Source of the DNA: DATFVA01 sp963771705
GTDB lineage: Bacteria > Bacteroidota > Ignavibacteria > Ignavibacteriales > Ignavibacteriaceae
DNA: 64,000 bases
Direction: 5' to 3'
Assembly: GCA_963771705.1 (NCBI GenBank)
Contig: CAVYUP010000014.1
Location: forward strand, 248,001 to 312,000
The first letter of the stretch is position 1. Every line of letters starts with the position of its first letter. The notes beneath the pieces are model-generated. The model had not been told where the DNA came from, made no database searches, and saw only the letters and a list, made by a program, of their open reading frames with translations. Position numbers and translations under genes: made by a program. Positions 37,118-45,922 of the stretch are shown here, one piece after another.

Positions 37118-38776
37118 ATGGCTAGTGATGCTGCTGCTTTAAATAAGAACGGCCATCCGAGCTACCTGGTAAACACAGGTAAACACCAGGGAATTAAGGC
37201 CTGGATTCTTTCAACCGATCATAAAAGAATTGGTATACTCTACCTGATTGCTTTGCTGTCATTTTTTGCAGTCGGTGTTACGTTCGGATTTTTAATAAGG
37301 CTGGAACTTCTCACACCGGGAAGAACGATTGTAGATGCACAGACGTATAATGAATTCTTCACGCTGCACGGCGTGATAATGATTTTCCTTTTTGTAATAC
37401 CCGGTCTTCCTGCAGTATTCGGTAACTTCTTTCTTCCGATAATGATCGGGGCGAAGGATGTTGCCTTTCCGAGGCTGAACCTGCTGTCGTGGTATCTTTA
37501 TGTTACAGGAGGACTGCTTGTTCTTCTGTCAATTCTGCTGCCCGGCGGTCCTGCAGATACCGGCTGGACTTTTTACATCCCTTACAGCGTAAGAACAGGA
37601 ACCAACGTTATATTTACTATGTCTGCCGCGTTCATACTCGGTTTTTCATCTATACTTACCGGATTGAACTTTGTGACTACAATCCACAGGTTGAGAGCTC
37701 CGGGAATGGGCTGGTTCAAGATGCCTCTTTTCTCGTGGAGTTTATACGCTACGGCCTGGATCCAGATACTTGCTACCCCGATTATCGGTATAACATTACT
37801 TCTTGTTATAGTAGAAAGGGTATTCGGTGTTGGTCTTTTCGATCCCGCGCTTGGAGGAGATCCGATTTTATTCCAGCATTTATTCTGGATTTATTCCCAC
37901 CCCGCGGTATACATAATGATAGTACCTGCGATGGGTGTTATATCCGAAATCATACCTGTCTTTGCACACCGTACGATTTTCGGTTATAAATTTATCGCTT
38001 TCTCGAGTATCGGCATTGCTTTATTCGGATCGCTGGTATGGGCTCATCATATGTTTGCTGTTGGAATGAGTGATACCGGACAGTTCGTATTCTCATTACT
38101 TACATTCCTGGTAGCTATTCCAAGTGCTATTAAGGTATTTAACTGGACAGCCACACTTTATAAGGGTTCAATTGAACTGGAACCGCCTATGTTATATGCA
38201 CTGGCATTCATATTTCTCTTTTCTATAGGAGGATTAACCGGGGTAATACAGGGCGCGTTATCAGTAGATATACAGATAACAGACACTTCCTTTATAGTGG
38301 GACATTTTCATTATGTAATGTTCGGCGGAACAGGTTTCGGTATTTTTGCTGCCCTGCACTACTGGCTGCCCAAGATGTTCGGGCGGATGTATAATAAGAA
38401 AACAGCAAAAGTAGCTTTCTGGATAATCTTTGTTGGTTTCAATACCCTTTACTTCCCGATGTTTGTAATGGGCTGGCTCGGAATGCCGAGGAGATATTAT
38501 GATTATCTTCCTCAGTACCAGCCTTATCATGTTATCTCAACCGTGGGTTCATGGATACTAATAACCGGGATGATAATTATGTTCAGCAATCTCCTTAAAG
38601 GGCTCAGGAATGGTCCTGTTGTTACAACTAAAAACATTTGGGGAGGTGAAACACTTGAATGGAAAGTAGACACTCCTCCTATACAGGAAAACTTTGAGGA
38701 AATACCGATAGTGACTGATGGTCCTTATGAATACAAAGACAATGATCAACCGATATTAGAAGAGGAGGTAAAGTGA
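37118..38776 (+). CDS. ctaD: Cytochrome c oxidase subunit I, A2-type
   Basis: A 552-residue haem-copper oxidase core with twelve or so transmembrane segments. Ligands and landmarks are visible: haem-a His in FFTLHGVIM, the CuB/Tyr motif SHPAVY (H261, Tyr265, giving the His-Tyr cross-link), the CuB pair in WAHHMFAVG, and the haem His pair in GHFHYVMFGG. The D-channel Glu of A1 oxidases (HPEVY) is replaced: YSHPAVY is the signature of A2-type oxidases such as the Rhodothermus caa3 enzyme. The gene overlaps the next one by 4 bases. Confidence 0.97.
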   Translation: MASDAAALNKNGHPSYLVNTGKHQGIKAWILSTDHKRIGILYLIALLSFFAVGVTFGFLIRLELLTPGRTIVDAQTYNEFFTLHGVIMIFLFVIPGLPAVFGNFFLPIMIGAKDVAFPRLNLLSWYLYVTGGLLVLLSILLPGGPADTGWTFYIPYSVRTGTNVIFTMSAAFILGFSSILTGLNFVTTIHRLRAPGMGWFKMPLFSWSLYATAWIQILATPIIGITLLLVIVERVFGVGLFDPALGGDPILFQHLFWIYSHPAVYIMIVPAMGVISEIIPVFAHRTIFGYKFIAFSSIGIALFGSLVWAHHMFAVGMSDTGQFVFSLLTFLVAIPSAIKVFNWTATLYKGSIELEPPMLYALAFIFLFSIGGLTGVIQGALSVDIQITDTSFIVGHFHYVMFGGTGFGIFAALHYWLPKMFGRMYNKKTAKVAFWIIFVGFNTLYFPMFVMGWLGMPRRYYDYLPQYQPYHVISTVGSWILITGMIIMFSNLLKGLRNGPVVTTKNIWGGETLEWKVDTPPIQENFEEIPIVTDGPYEYKDNDQPILEEEVK

Positions 38777-39396
38777 GTGAATTAGAACAAAGCGCTGTAA
38801 CTCACGTTCACAGAGATGATATCGGCACAAGGATGGGCATGTGGCTCTTCCTGTTTACAGAGCTGCTGTTATTCGGAGGCATGTTCTTTCTATATTCTGT
38901 TTACCGCTTTACTCATCAGCAGGATTTCCATATAGCTGCGAAAGAACTCAATACTCTGATAGGTACTTTCAACACTGCGATACTATTGACCAGCAGTTTA
39001 ACAATGGCGCTTTCGATAGCAGCAATACAGAAAAGAAACATAAAACTTTCTATATTTTTCCAGTTAATGACTATACTGCTGGCAGCCGGCTTTATGATAA
39101 ACAAATATTTTGAATGGATGCACCATATAAGTCTGGGACTTTACCCGGGTGGTGATGTATTGTTATCCAAAGGGCCGGGAGAGGTATTGTTCTACGGATT
39201 ATACTATACGATGACAGGGCTTCATGGGCTACACGTTGTTATCGGTGCAATAGTAATAGCCACGATGACCAGGTTTACAGCGAAGGGTGTAATCACTCCC
39301 GACAATTATGTAAAACTTGAAGCTGCCGGTTTATACTGGCACCTTGTAGATATCATCTGGATATTTCTTTTCCCATTATTTTATCTTATTACCTGA
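38773..39396 (+). CDS. ctaE: Cytochrome c oxidase subunit III
   Basis: A 207-residue membrane protein starting at GTG (gaggaggtaaa upstream) and overlapping ctaD by GTGA. Motifs of subunit III are present: GMWLFLFTELLLFGGMF, the conserved TMTGLHGLHVVIG and the C-terminal YWHLVDIIWIFLFPLFYL. It is short (five helices), as in caa3-type oxidases. Confidence 0.95.
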   Translation: MSELEQSAVTHVHRDDIGTRMGMWLFLFTELLLFGGMFFLYSVYRFTHQQDFHIAAKELNTLIGTFNTAILLTSSLTMALSIAAIQKRNIKLSIFFQLMTILLAAGFMINKYFEWMHHISLGLYPGGDVLLSKGPGEVLFYGLYYTMTGLHGLHVVIGAIVIATMTRFTAKGVITPDNYVKLEAAGLYWHLVDIIWIFLFPLFYLIT

Positions 39397-39407
39397 GGTG
39401 TTGACGG

Positions 39408-39713
39408 ATGGAAAAACATGCAGAGCATCAGCATGATAAACATGTTACAAATTACGGCATATATATATTAGTCTGGCTTGCCCTGATGATACTTACCGGA
39501 CTAACGGTAACTGTTGCGGGAATAAATTTTGGTCAGTTAACGGTGACTACAGCAATTGTTATCGCCAGTGTGAAGTCGTATCTGGTGCTGACGATTTTTA
39601 TGCATCTCAGGGTGGAACAGAAAGCTTTCAGAGTATTTATTGGAATAGCCCTGTTCTTTGTTATTATTTCATTCATTCTGTTATTTGCTGATTATTCCTT
39701 TTATGTAAGGTGA
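39408..39713 (+). CDS. Cytochrome oxidase subunit IV (CyoD/CtaF-like)
   Basis: A 101-residue small membrane protein with three transmembrane segments (YILVWLALMILTGLTVTV, the VTTAIVIASVKSYLVLTIFMHL region, and the C-terminal VFIGIALFFVIISFILLFA). The KSYLVLTIFMHL stretch is the family marker for bacterial subunit IV. It lies between subunits III and II. Confidence 0.88.
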   Translation: MEKHAEHQHDKHVTNYGIYILVWLALMILTGLTVTVAGINFGQLTVTTAIVIASVKSYLVLTIFMHLRVEQKAFRVFIGIALFFVIISFILLFADYSFYVR

Positions 39714-39720
39714 TAAATAT

Positions 39721-40404
39721 ATGTTTTCCGGAGCTTCAAATTTTGTAAACTCAACAGATACCACTTTTTTCTTTATAGTAGCGGTATCGGTATTCTTTCT
39801 TGTTGTGATTACGGCCAGTATGATATACTTTGTAATCAGGTACAGCAGGAAACGGAACCCCAGGGCGAAGAACATACATGGTAATATTCCACTTGAAATA
39901 ACCTGGACAATAATACCGACCATACTGGTTCTGATAATGTTCTGGATGGGATGGGCCGGATACAAGCAGCTGGCGGATGCACCGGCAGACGCGATGAATG
40001 TTGAAGTAACCGCTCAGATGTGGAAATGGTCATTTAAATATCCCAATGGTATAACATCTGACTCTCTTTACGTACCCGTCAACAAACCTGTGAAGGTTCT
40101 TCTCCACTCGCGGGATGTGAACCACTCTTTCTTTGTTCCGGCTTTCCGCGTAAAGAAAGATGTTATTCCAAACAGAAATAATTCGGCCTGGTTTATGGCA
40201 GATAAGGTAGGAATATATGATATTTTCTGCGCAGAATACTGCGGATTAAATCATTCTCATATGCTGAGCAAAGTGGTTGTAATGCCCCAGGATTCTTTTA
40301 ATAACTGGCTGAATAACCAGGCAATGCAGGATTCATTAAAAACTGTTCAGGCCTCTGCGCCTGATACAACATCAGCAAAGACAGATACAACCAAGGCAAT
40401 GTAA
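39721..40404 (+). CDS. ctaC: Cytochrome c oxidase subunit II (CuA), without fused haem c domain
   Basis: A 227-residue subunit with two transmembrane helices (about 15-40 and 60-80) and a CuA cupredoxin domain. CuA ligands are seen in HSFFVPAFRVKKD and CAEYCGLNHSHM (both Cys, His and Met). The Trp-rich electron-entry patch is AQMWKWSFKYPNG. No CxxCH occurs, so unlike classical caa3 the cytochrome c domain is separate; neighbouring genes supply soluble or anchored cytochromes. The order I, III, IV, II is unusual but collinear. Confidence 0.95.
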   Translation: MFSGASNFVNSTDTTFFFIVAVSVFFLVVITASMIYFVIRYSRKRNPRAKNIHGNIPLEITWTIIPTILVLIMFWMGWAGYKQLADAPADAMNVEVTAQMWKWSFKYPNGITSDSLYVPVNKPVKVLLHSRDVNHSFFVPAFRVKKDVIPNRNNSAWFMADKVGIYDIFCAEYCGLNHSHMLSKVVVMPQDSFNNWLNNQAMQDSLKTVQASAPDTTSAKTDTTKAM

Positions 40405-40408
40405 TTAC

Positions 40409-41278
40409 TTGAAAGAAAAGCTGAACATATTAGCGGAGCTTACCAAGATCAGGATAACTATTTTTGTTACAATAACTATGTTGTTCGGATTTATCTCTGC
40501 GGCCGGAGAACTAAATGTTTCGGCAATACTTCCGACCCTGGGAATTTTATTACTTGCCTGCGGATCAGCGGTGATCAATCATTACCAGGAGAGAAATACA
40601 GATGCTTTGATGAACAGGACGAAAAACCGACCAATACCTTCCGGAAGGATAAGTCCCGCTTACGCCCTGAAGACAGCTGTTATACTGCTTCTAGCGGGCT
40701 CATTGATGCTTTATTTCGGGTCAGGTATGCTTGCTTTAGGACTGGGGTTACTAAACATATTATGGTACAATGGTATTTATACCCCTCTGAAAAAAGTAAA
40801 TCCGTTAGCGATTATTCCCGGATCATTAGTTGGAGCGATACCGCCTGCTGTAGGCTGGGTTGCCGGCGGAGGGAGTATTTCAGACCCCCAGATATGGATC
40901 ATAGCATCGTTCTTTTTCATCTGGCAGATTCCACATTTCTGGCTGCTTCTGCTGGTTCTTGATAAAGACTATCAGAAGGCCGGATTTCCGACACTTACAC
41001 AGATATTTAATCCCGATCAGCTGGCGAGAATAACCTTTACATGGATTGCGGCTACGGTGGTTACCTGTCTGATGATACCATTCTTCGGAAGGCTGCAGTC
41101 GCCCTTCATAGGTTACGGATTATTTCTTGCCGGCGGCTGGCTCGTATGGAATTCATTCAAACTTGTAAGGTTTACCAGGGAGAGAATATATTTTACAACT
41201 GCATTCAGGGAAATTAACATTTTTGCCATTCTCGTAGTTGTACTGCTTTCTCTCGATAAGCTTATAATATTCTTTTAA
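40409..41278 (+). CDS. ctaB: Protohaem IX farnesyltransferase (haem O synthase)
   Basis: A 289-residue polytopic prenyltransferase that makes haem O, the precursor of haem A. It starts at TTG 4 bases after ctaC. Visible motifs are NHYQERNTDALMNRTKNRP (the first Asp-rich site, here with Thr/Asn variation), YTPLKKVNPLAIIPGSLVGA, and IWQIPHFWLLLLVLDKDYQKAG. Eight to nine transmembrane segments. No haem A synthase (ctaA) gene is in the window. Confidence 0.93.
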   Translation: MKEKLNILAELTKIRITIFVTITMLFGFISAAGELNVSAILPTLGILLLACGSAVINHYQERNTDALMNRTKNRPIPSGRISPAYALKTAVILLLAGSLMLYFGSGMLALGLGLLNILWYNGIYTPLKKVNPLAIIPGSLVGAIPPAVGWVAGGGSISDPQIWIIASFFFIWQIPHFWLLLLVLDKDYQKAGFPTLTQIFNPDQLARITFTWIAATVVTCLMIPFFGRLQSPFIGYGLFLAGGWLVWNSFKLVRFTRERIYFTTAFREINIFAILVVVLLSLDKLIIFF

Positions 41279-41302
41279 CATATAATAATGTGAGATATAT
41301 AA

Positions 41303-42643
41303 ATGGATTTTCTTGATAAACTGGTTATACCCCAATCCGCGGAGCATATTCAGTTGCTGCATTACCTCCTGATATTGATCCTATTTCTATTCATTCCATT
41401 CCTGAGTGCTGTGTTCGGATCAACAATATTATCACTTTATTATAAAGCAAAAGGGTTCAGGGAATCTAACAACATCTACCTTAAGTTTTCAAAGGATGTT
41501 ATTGAGACTCTTACAATTAACAAAAGCATAGGGCTGATCCTCGGGATAGTTCCCATAATTACTGCAATGCTTATATATACACAGCTTCTTCAGGGTACAA
41601 ACTCGAACGTAAGCATTTATCTGATCTTTTCTGTTTTCTTTATGGCCATTGGTCTCGTTTTGATATACACATACCGCTATTCGATGACTTTTATGGAAAT
41701 TTATGATGCTTTAAAAGAATTCAAACCAGAGGATGAGGGAGTTGCCAGGGAAATATCAAGGTTCCGCAAAGCTAATATAGGCCTCAGCGGCAAATCAGGA
41801 AGATATGGAATCATCTTTGTTTTTCTTGCCATCTGGCTGTTTATCTCTTCAGCAACGGTAGCTGCTTACCCTACAATGTGGGGTAAATACAATATCATAT
41901 ACCTTATGTTTTCCTGGGAAGTACTGGCGCATCTTTTCAGTTTTATTTCCTGGTCGCTCGCGCTGACAGGCGCCGCTATATTCTTTGCTTTTTTCTACTG
42001 GGAAGGGGGCAAGCATCTGCAGTCGGGACCCTACTCCGACTTTGTAAAGAAAACAGCCACAAGATTTACTTTCATTGGTACTCTGCTTGTACCGGCTTTC
42101 ATAATAACAGATGTTTTTGCTTTCCCATCATCCTCACTTTCAGGATCAGTTTTCTTTTTTGTTACAATCGCTCTTATTCTTTTGTTCATTGCATACCATC
42201 TGCTCTATTCGATGGTAAAAAATAAAGATGTAAAGCACAGCGGCTCAGTATTTTTTATGATCTTATTCACGTTACTTGCATTGATCGTGAAAGATCAGCT
42301 GGTATTGCAGAACTCTACAGAGGTGCAGACAGCAGTAATGAACGTTAAATTCGAAAAAATGATGGCTGAGCTGACAGGGGAGGGAACGAAAGCAAAAGCA
42401 ATAAGCGGTGAACAAATATATAAGAATATCTGCTCTTCGTGTCATTCGTTTGATCATAAGGTAGTAGGTCCCCCATATCAGCAGACACTCCCCAAATATG
42501 AAGGTCATATCGACCAGCTAATAGCTTTTATCAGGAATCCGGTAAAGAAAAATCCAGGATATCCCCCCATGCCGAACCCCGGGCTTACACCCGTAGAAGC
42601 TGACAGCATTGCACACTATATAATGAGAACCTATAAGAGATAA
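41303..42643 (+). CDS. Multi-span membrane protein with C-terminal cytochrome c domain
   Basis: A 446-residue protein. Residues 1-330 are hydrophobic with about eight or nine transmembrane segments; the C-terminal 100 residues form a small class-I-like cytochrome c with CSSCH at 377-381, VGPPYQ and a likely Met ligand in YPPMPNPGL. The membrane part lacks an obvious known fold by eye and may hold haem b ligands (His in LLHYLLI, EVLAHLFSF). It is the last gene of the respiratory cluster and may be an electron entry or exit subunit. I do not assign a family. Confidence 0.75.
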   Translation: MDFLDKLVIPQSAEHIQLLHYLLILILFLFIPFLSAVFGSTILSLYYKAKGFRESNNIYLKFSKDVIETLTINKSIGLILGIVPIITAMLIYTQLLQGTNSNVSIYLIFSVFFMAIGLVLIYTYRYSMTFMEIYDALKEFKPEDEGVAREISRFRKANIGLSGKSGRYGIIFVFLAIWLFISSATVAAYPTMWGKYNIIYLMFSWEVLAHLFSFISWSLALTGAAIFFAFFYWEGGKHLQSGPYSDFVKKTATRFTFIGTLLVPAFIITDVFAFPSSSLSGSVFFFVTIALILLFIAYHLLYSMVKNKDVKHSGSVFFMILFTLLALIVKDQLVLQNSTEVQTAVMNVKFEKMMAELTGEGTKAKAISGEQIYKNICSSCHSFDHKVVGPPYQQTLPKYEGHIDQLIAFIRNPVKKNPGYPPMPNPGLTPVEADSIAHYIMRTYKR

Positions 42644-42850
42644 TATTCTTGCATTGAATTTTAAAGCCAAAGTTGAGTAATATTATAATTATTTATTCAA
42701 TTCTTGTTTTGAATGTGAATTCAATGTTTATTTAACCCCAAATCTTACATGACAATATCTTTTTACTATTCACATTTTTTCATTATTTTTAAAACAGCTT
42801 ATAATGAATTTGCTTTTTTCAACTATACTTTAAATAACCAAGGCAGTTAG

Positions 42851-45766
42851 ATGAAATATAAGAATCTCTACTTCTTTCTTTTAATGTTACTTTTTTCCTT
42901 CTCTTATGTATCCGCGCAGGTAACTTTTCAGTCAGATACAGGAAGTGTTTCCGGATTTGTGCTGAATACCGATGATTTCGCTAAAAACGTTGCAATTCCT
43001 CAGCCAAAAGAGCGTATCATGGAAAATGATTTCGAGACATCCCAACCACCTCGAATCCTTCCGAATATTAATCAGCCGGTAAATTCTTTCTACGTGGAAG
43101 ATAAAAATTTAGGGATACAAGCCCCCGGTGGATTAGAAAATCCGCCAATAATGTTAGATCAGTTCCCAGGGATTCCAATGACAAATTATATTCCACCGGA
43201 TCCTAATGTTGCTGTTGGCCCTAATCATATTGTGGCCGTCGTAAATAGTAGATTCACAATCTGGGACAAACAAGGTAATCTTCTTAAATCAATAAATGCT
43301 GATGATTGGTTTTCTCAATTATATTCTAATCCTATAGCCGGTGATCCGCAAATCATTTATGATCATTATGCTAATAGATGGGTAATGGTATGGCATCGTG
43401 CATCTTCTGGCCCACCATCATTTCTTTATACTGCTGTCTCTGATGACGAGAATCCCTTAGGTGTATGGTATGCCTGGGCGACTCCCGGAGATTATAATGG
43501 ACATAATTATTCCAATCTCTTCGCTGATTATCCCCATGTCGGATACGATTCACAAGCTATATATATTACATCCAATCAGTTTCAGTGGGGAGGATATTTA
43601 CAATATGCCAGAATAAGAATTATTTCAAAAGCTGATTTATACTCGTCAGCGGGTGGGGCTTTACATTTTACCGACCTCTGGAATATTTCACTTCCTGGCA
43701 GCTCTGGTAAGGTAGCGCATATATCTCCTACTGTTACTTCTGGTAATACCTCTGATTATTATCTCATTAGTGCCCCTTCGAATGGTGGAAATGCTCTGGC
43801 TCTTTACAAAATTTCTAACGCTGTAACATCACCTACTATAACCGGAACAAATGTCTTCGTGTCGACTTACTACCCCCCGCCAAATGCCAATCAGCTGGGA
43901 GGTGGAGATCCACTAATTTCATCAAATGGCGCTCAAATACAAGAAAGATCTTATTTTAAGAATGATACCCTTTGGGCTGTTCATGCGATCAGAAATCCTA
44001 ACCAAACTTCTCATTCTGCCATCTCATTTTACAAAATTAATGTTAATACCAGTTCAGTAATTGACGACATAACTTTGGGATCTCCCGGCTATTATTATGT
44101 TTTCCCCGCACTTATAGTTGACAAAGATGGAAATGTATGTTTAACATATAGCCGCTCAAGTGAAACAGAATATATAGGAGCTTTTTATTCTGTTCTTAAG
44201 AATGGAGATCCAAATGCCTTTAGCGGCAGTATTCCTCTGAAAGCAGGTCTGGGAAATTACGTAGTAACTTATGGCGGAGATAGAAATAGATGGGGTGATT
44301 ATATGGGTATTTACCTTGATCCCGTCGATCAGAATAAATTTTGGGTTTTTACAGAATATGCATCTGGAACAAATACATGGGGAACGTGGGTAGGCGGTAT
44401 AAGAACTGTTCCGTTCAATGGTCCGAACCTGAATTCGATGACTGATTCACTTGACTTTCATAACATTGAAGTGGGGAACGTTGGAGATACTCTTTCTATA
44501 GGGATGGGCAATTATGGCAGCGAAGATGTGGTCATTACGGATATCCCGGTTGACCTTGGCCCATTTCATATGGTAAATGATATAACATTTCCAATTACGC
44601 TAAGTACATATGATTCTCTTACGATAAAATATGTTTTTCATCCTACAGAACCGGGACCATACCGTGAAACAGTTACTATCAATTCAAATTCTCCAGGGTT
44701 CCAGGATATTATATTAAAGGGAAGAGGTTATGAAATTAACCCTGCAGTTGTAGACAATTTTTATGCTGTATCGGGCAGCGTTAATGAAGGAAGTTTATTT
44801 ACCATCAACACGCTCACCGGTGCCGGCGTCTTAATTGGAAATGCTGATTATGATGATATTGATGTTTTTAAATCCCTAACAATAGATCCTCACACAGGAT
44901 TAATGTATGGAGTTTCAAACATCGACGGGAATTCAATTATTTCAAGAATAAACTCATCTTTAGGTGATGCGTACGCAATGTATAATTTACCTATAACAAA
45001 TATATACTCAATAACCTTTGACAGCTCAGGTACTCTCTATGGTATTCAAAAATCAGGTGGAATTTATACCATAAACCTGGGCACTGGTTCATATACGTTT
45101 CTTGATTCGATAGATGTTATGATTAACTCCGCCGCATTTGATCTGGTTACAAACACCCTTTATGCCACAGCATTTGTGGCTATAGGTTCAAATAAAGACA
45201 GAATCTATACCATAGATCCTGAGACAGGAGTATCCACAATTATTGGCAATACAGGGTTCAATATTTTGACCAATGATCTGGCTTTTGATCCTGCAGGGAA
45301 TATGTATGGTGTTATCGGATCAGCAAGTCAGGATAATAATTTTATCAGTATTGATAAAAATACGGGAACAGGGACAATAATAGGTTCAGTTAATTATCCT
45401 AACATAACTGGACTCGCTTACTCATATGCAGGAATAACCGGCATCGAACACTCAGGAAATCCACAGATGCCGAAAGATTACGTCCTGAAACAGAATTATC
45501 CTAACCCGTTTAACCCTTCAACCAGGATAGAATACACTTTACCGGTTACTGCCGGTGTGAAAGTAGTTATCTACAATCTTCTAGGTGAGGTTGTAAATGT
45601 TCTGGTAAACTCACAGCAAAACGCAGGGAACCATTCGGTAGTATGGAATTCTGAAGACATGCATGGAAATAAAGTCGGCAGCGGCGTTTATTTCTATGAG
45701 CTTAAAGCAAACGGAATGAACGGATCTGATTTCACTCAAATCAGAAAAATGATCCTGCTAAAGTAA
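42851..45766 (+). CDS. Large secreted surface protein with T9SS sorting domain
   Basis: A 971-residue secreted protein with a signal peptide (ending SYVSAQ). The first half (about 100-520) has a beta-propeller-like fold with an Asp-rich opening (IPPDPNVAVGPNHIV). A choice-of-anchor-D/ASH-type Ig domain follows (LDFHNIEVGNVGDTLSIGM), then a second propeller-like series of repeats (about 640-860, for example YGVSNIDGNS, YGIQKSGGIYTINLGTGS). The last 90 residues are a type A sorting domain starting NYPNPFNPSTRIEY. It is predicted to be on the cell surface. No catalytic motif is recognised. A terminator follows at once. Confidence 0.82.
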   Translation: MKYKNLYFFLLMLLFSFSYVSAQVTFQSDTGSVSGFVLNTDDFAKNVAIPQPKERIMENDFETSQPPRILPNINQPVNSFYVEDKNLGIQAPGGLENPPIMLDQFPGIPMTNYIPPDPNVAVGPNHIVAVVNSRFTIWDKQGNLLKSINADDWFSQLYSNPIAGDPQIIYDHYANRWVMVWHRASSGPPSFLYTAVSDDENPLGVWYAWATPGDYNGHNYSNLFADYPHVGYDSQAIYITSNQFQWGGYLQYARIRIISKADLYSSAGGALHFTDLWNISLPGSSGKVAHISPTVTSGNTSDYYLISAPSNGGNALALYKISNAVTSPTITGTNVFVSTYYPPPNANQLGGGDPLISSNGAQIQERSYFKNDTLWAVHAIRNPNQTSHSAISFYKINVNTSSVIDDITLGSPGYYYVFPALIVDKDGNVCLTYSRSSETEYIGAFYSVLKNGDPNAFSGSIPLKAGLGNYVVTYGGDRNRWGDYMGIYLDPVDQNKFWVFTEYASGTNTWGTWVGGIRTVPFNGPNLNSMTDSLDFHNIEVGNVGDTLSIGMGNYGSEDVVITDIPVDLGPFHMVNDITFPITLSTYDSLTIKYVFHPTEPGPYRETVTINSNSPGFQDIILKGRGYEINPAVVDNFYAVSGSVNEGSLFTINTLTGAGVLIGNADYDDIDVFKSLTIDPHTGLMYGVSNIDGNSIISRINSSLGDAYAMYNLPITNIYSITFDSSGTLYGIQKSGGIYTINLGTGSYTFLDSIDVMINSAAFDLVTNTLYATAFVAIGSNKDRIYTIDPETGVSTIIGNTGFNILTNDLAFDPAGNMYGVIGSASQDNNFISIDKNTGTGTIIGSVNYPNITGLAYSYAGITGIEHSGNPQMPKDYVLKQNYPNPFNPSTRIEYTLPVTAGVKVVIYNLLGEVVNVLVNSQQNAGNHSVVWNSEDMHGNKVGSGVYFYELKANGMNGSDFTQIRKMILLK

Positions 45767-45790
45767 GTATTTCATCAAATCTAAATCTTA

Positions 45791-45820
45791 GAAAGCCGGA
45801 TTAAAAACCGGCTTTCTTTT
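45791..45820 (+). terminator. Rho-independent terminator after the secreted protein gene
   Basis: GAAAGCCGG (45791-45799) pairs perfectly with CCGGCTTTC (45808-45816) around an 8-base loop, and TTTT follows. Perfect nine-pair stem. Confidence 0.92.
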
Positions 45821-45922
45821 GTTTAAAGGATATTATCAACTAAACTTAATTTAAAATCCAGTTCAGATTAATTATATTATAAGATTCAATTTCAGAAAGA
45901 CAATTCAGAGAACGGAGAATGT

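Noticed and set aside
37489..37989. 166-codon frame inside ctaD
   Set aside because: Shadow of the oxidase subunit I gene in another frame.
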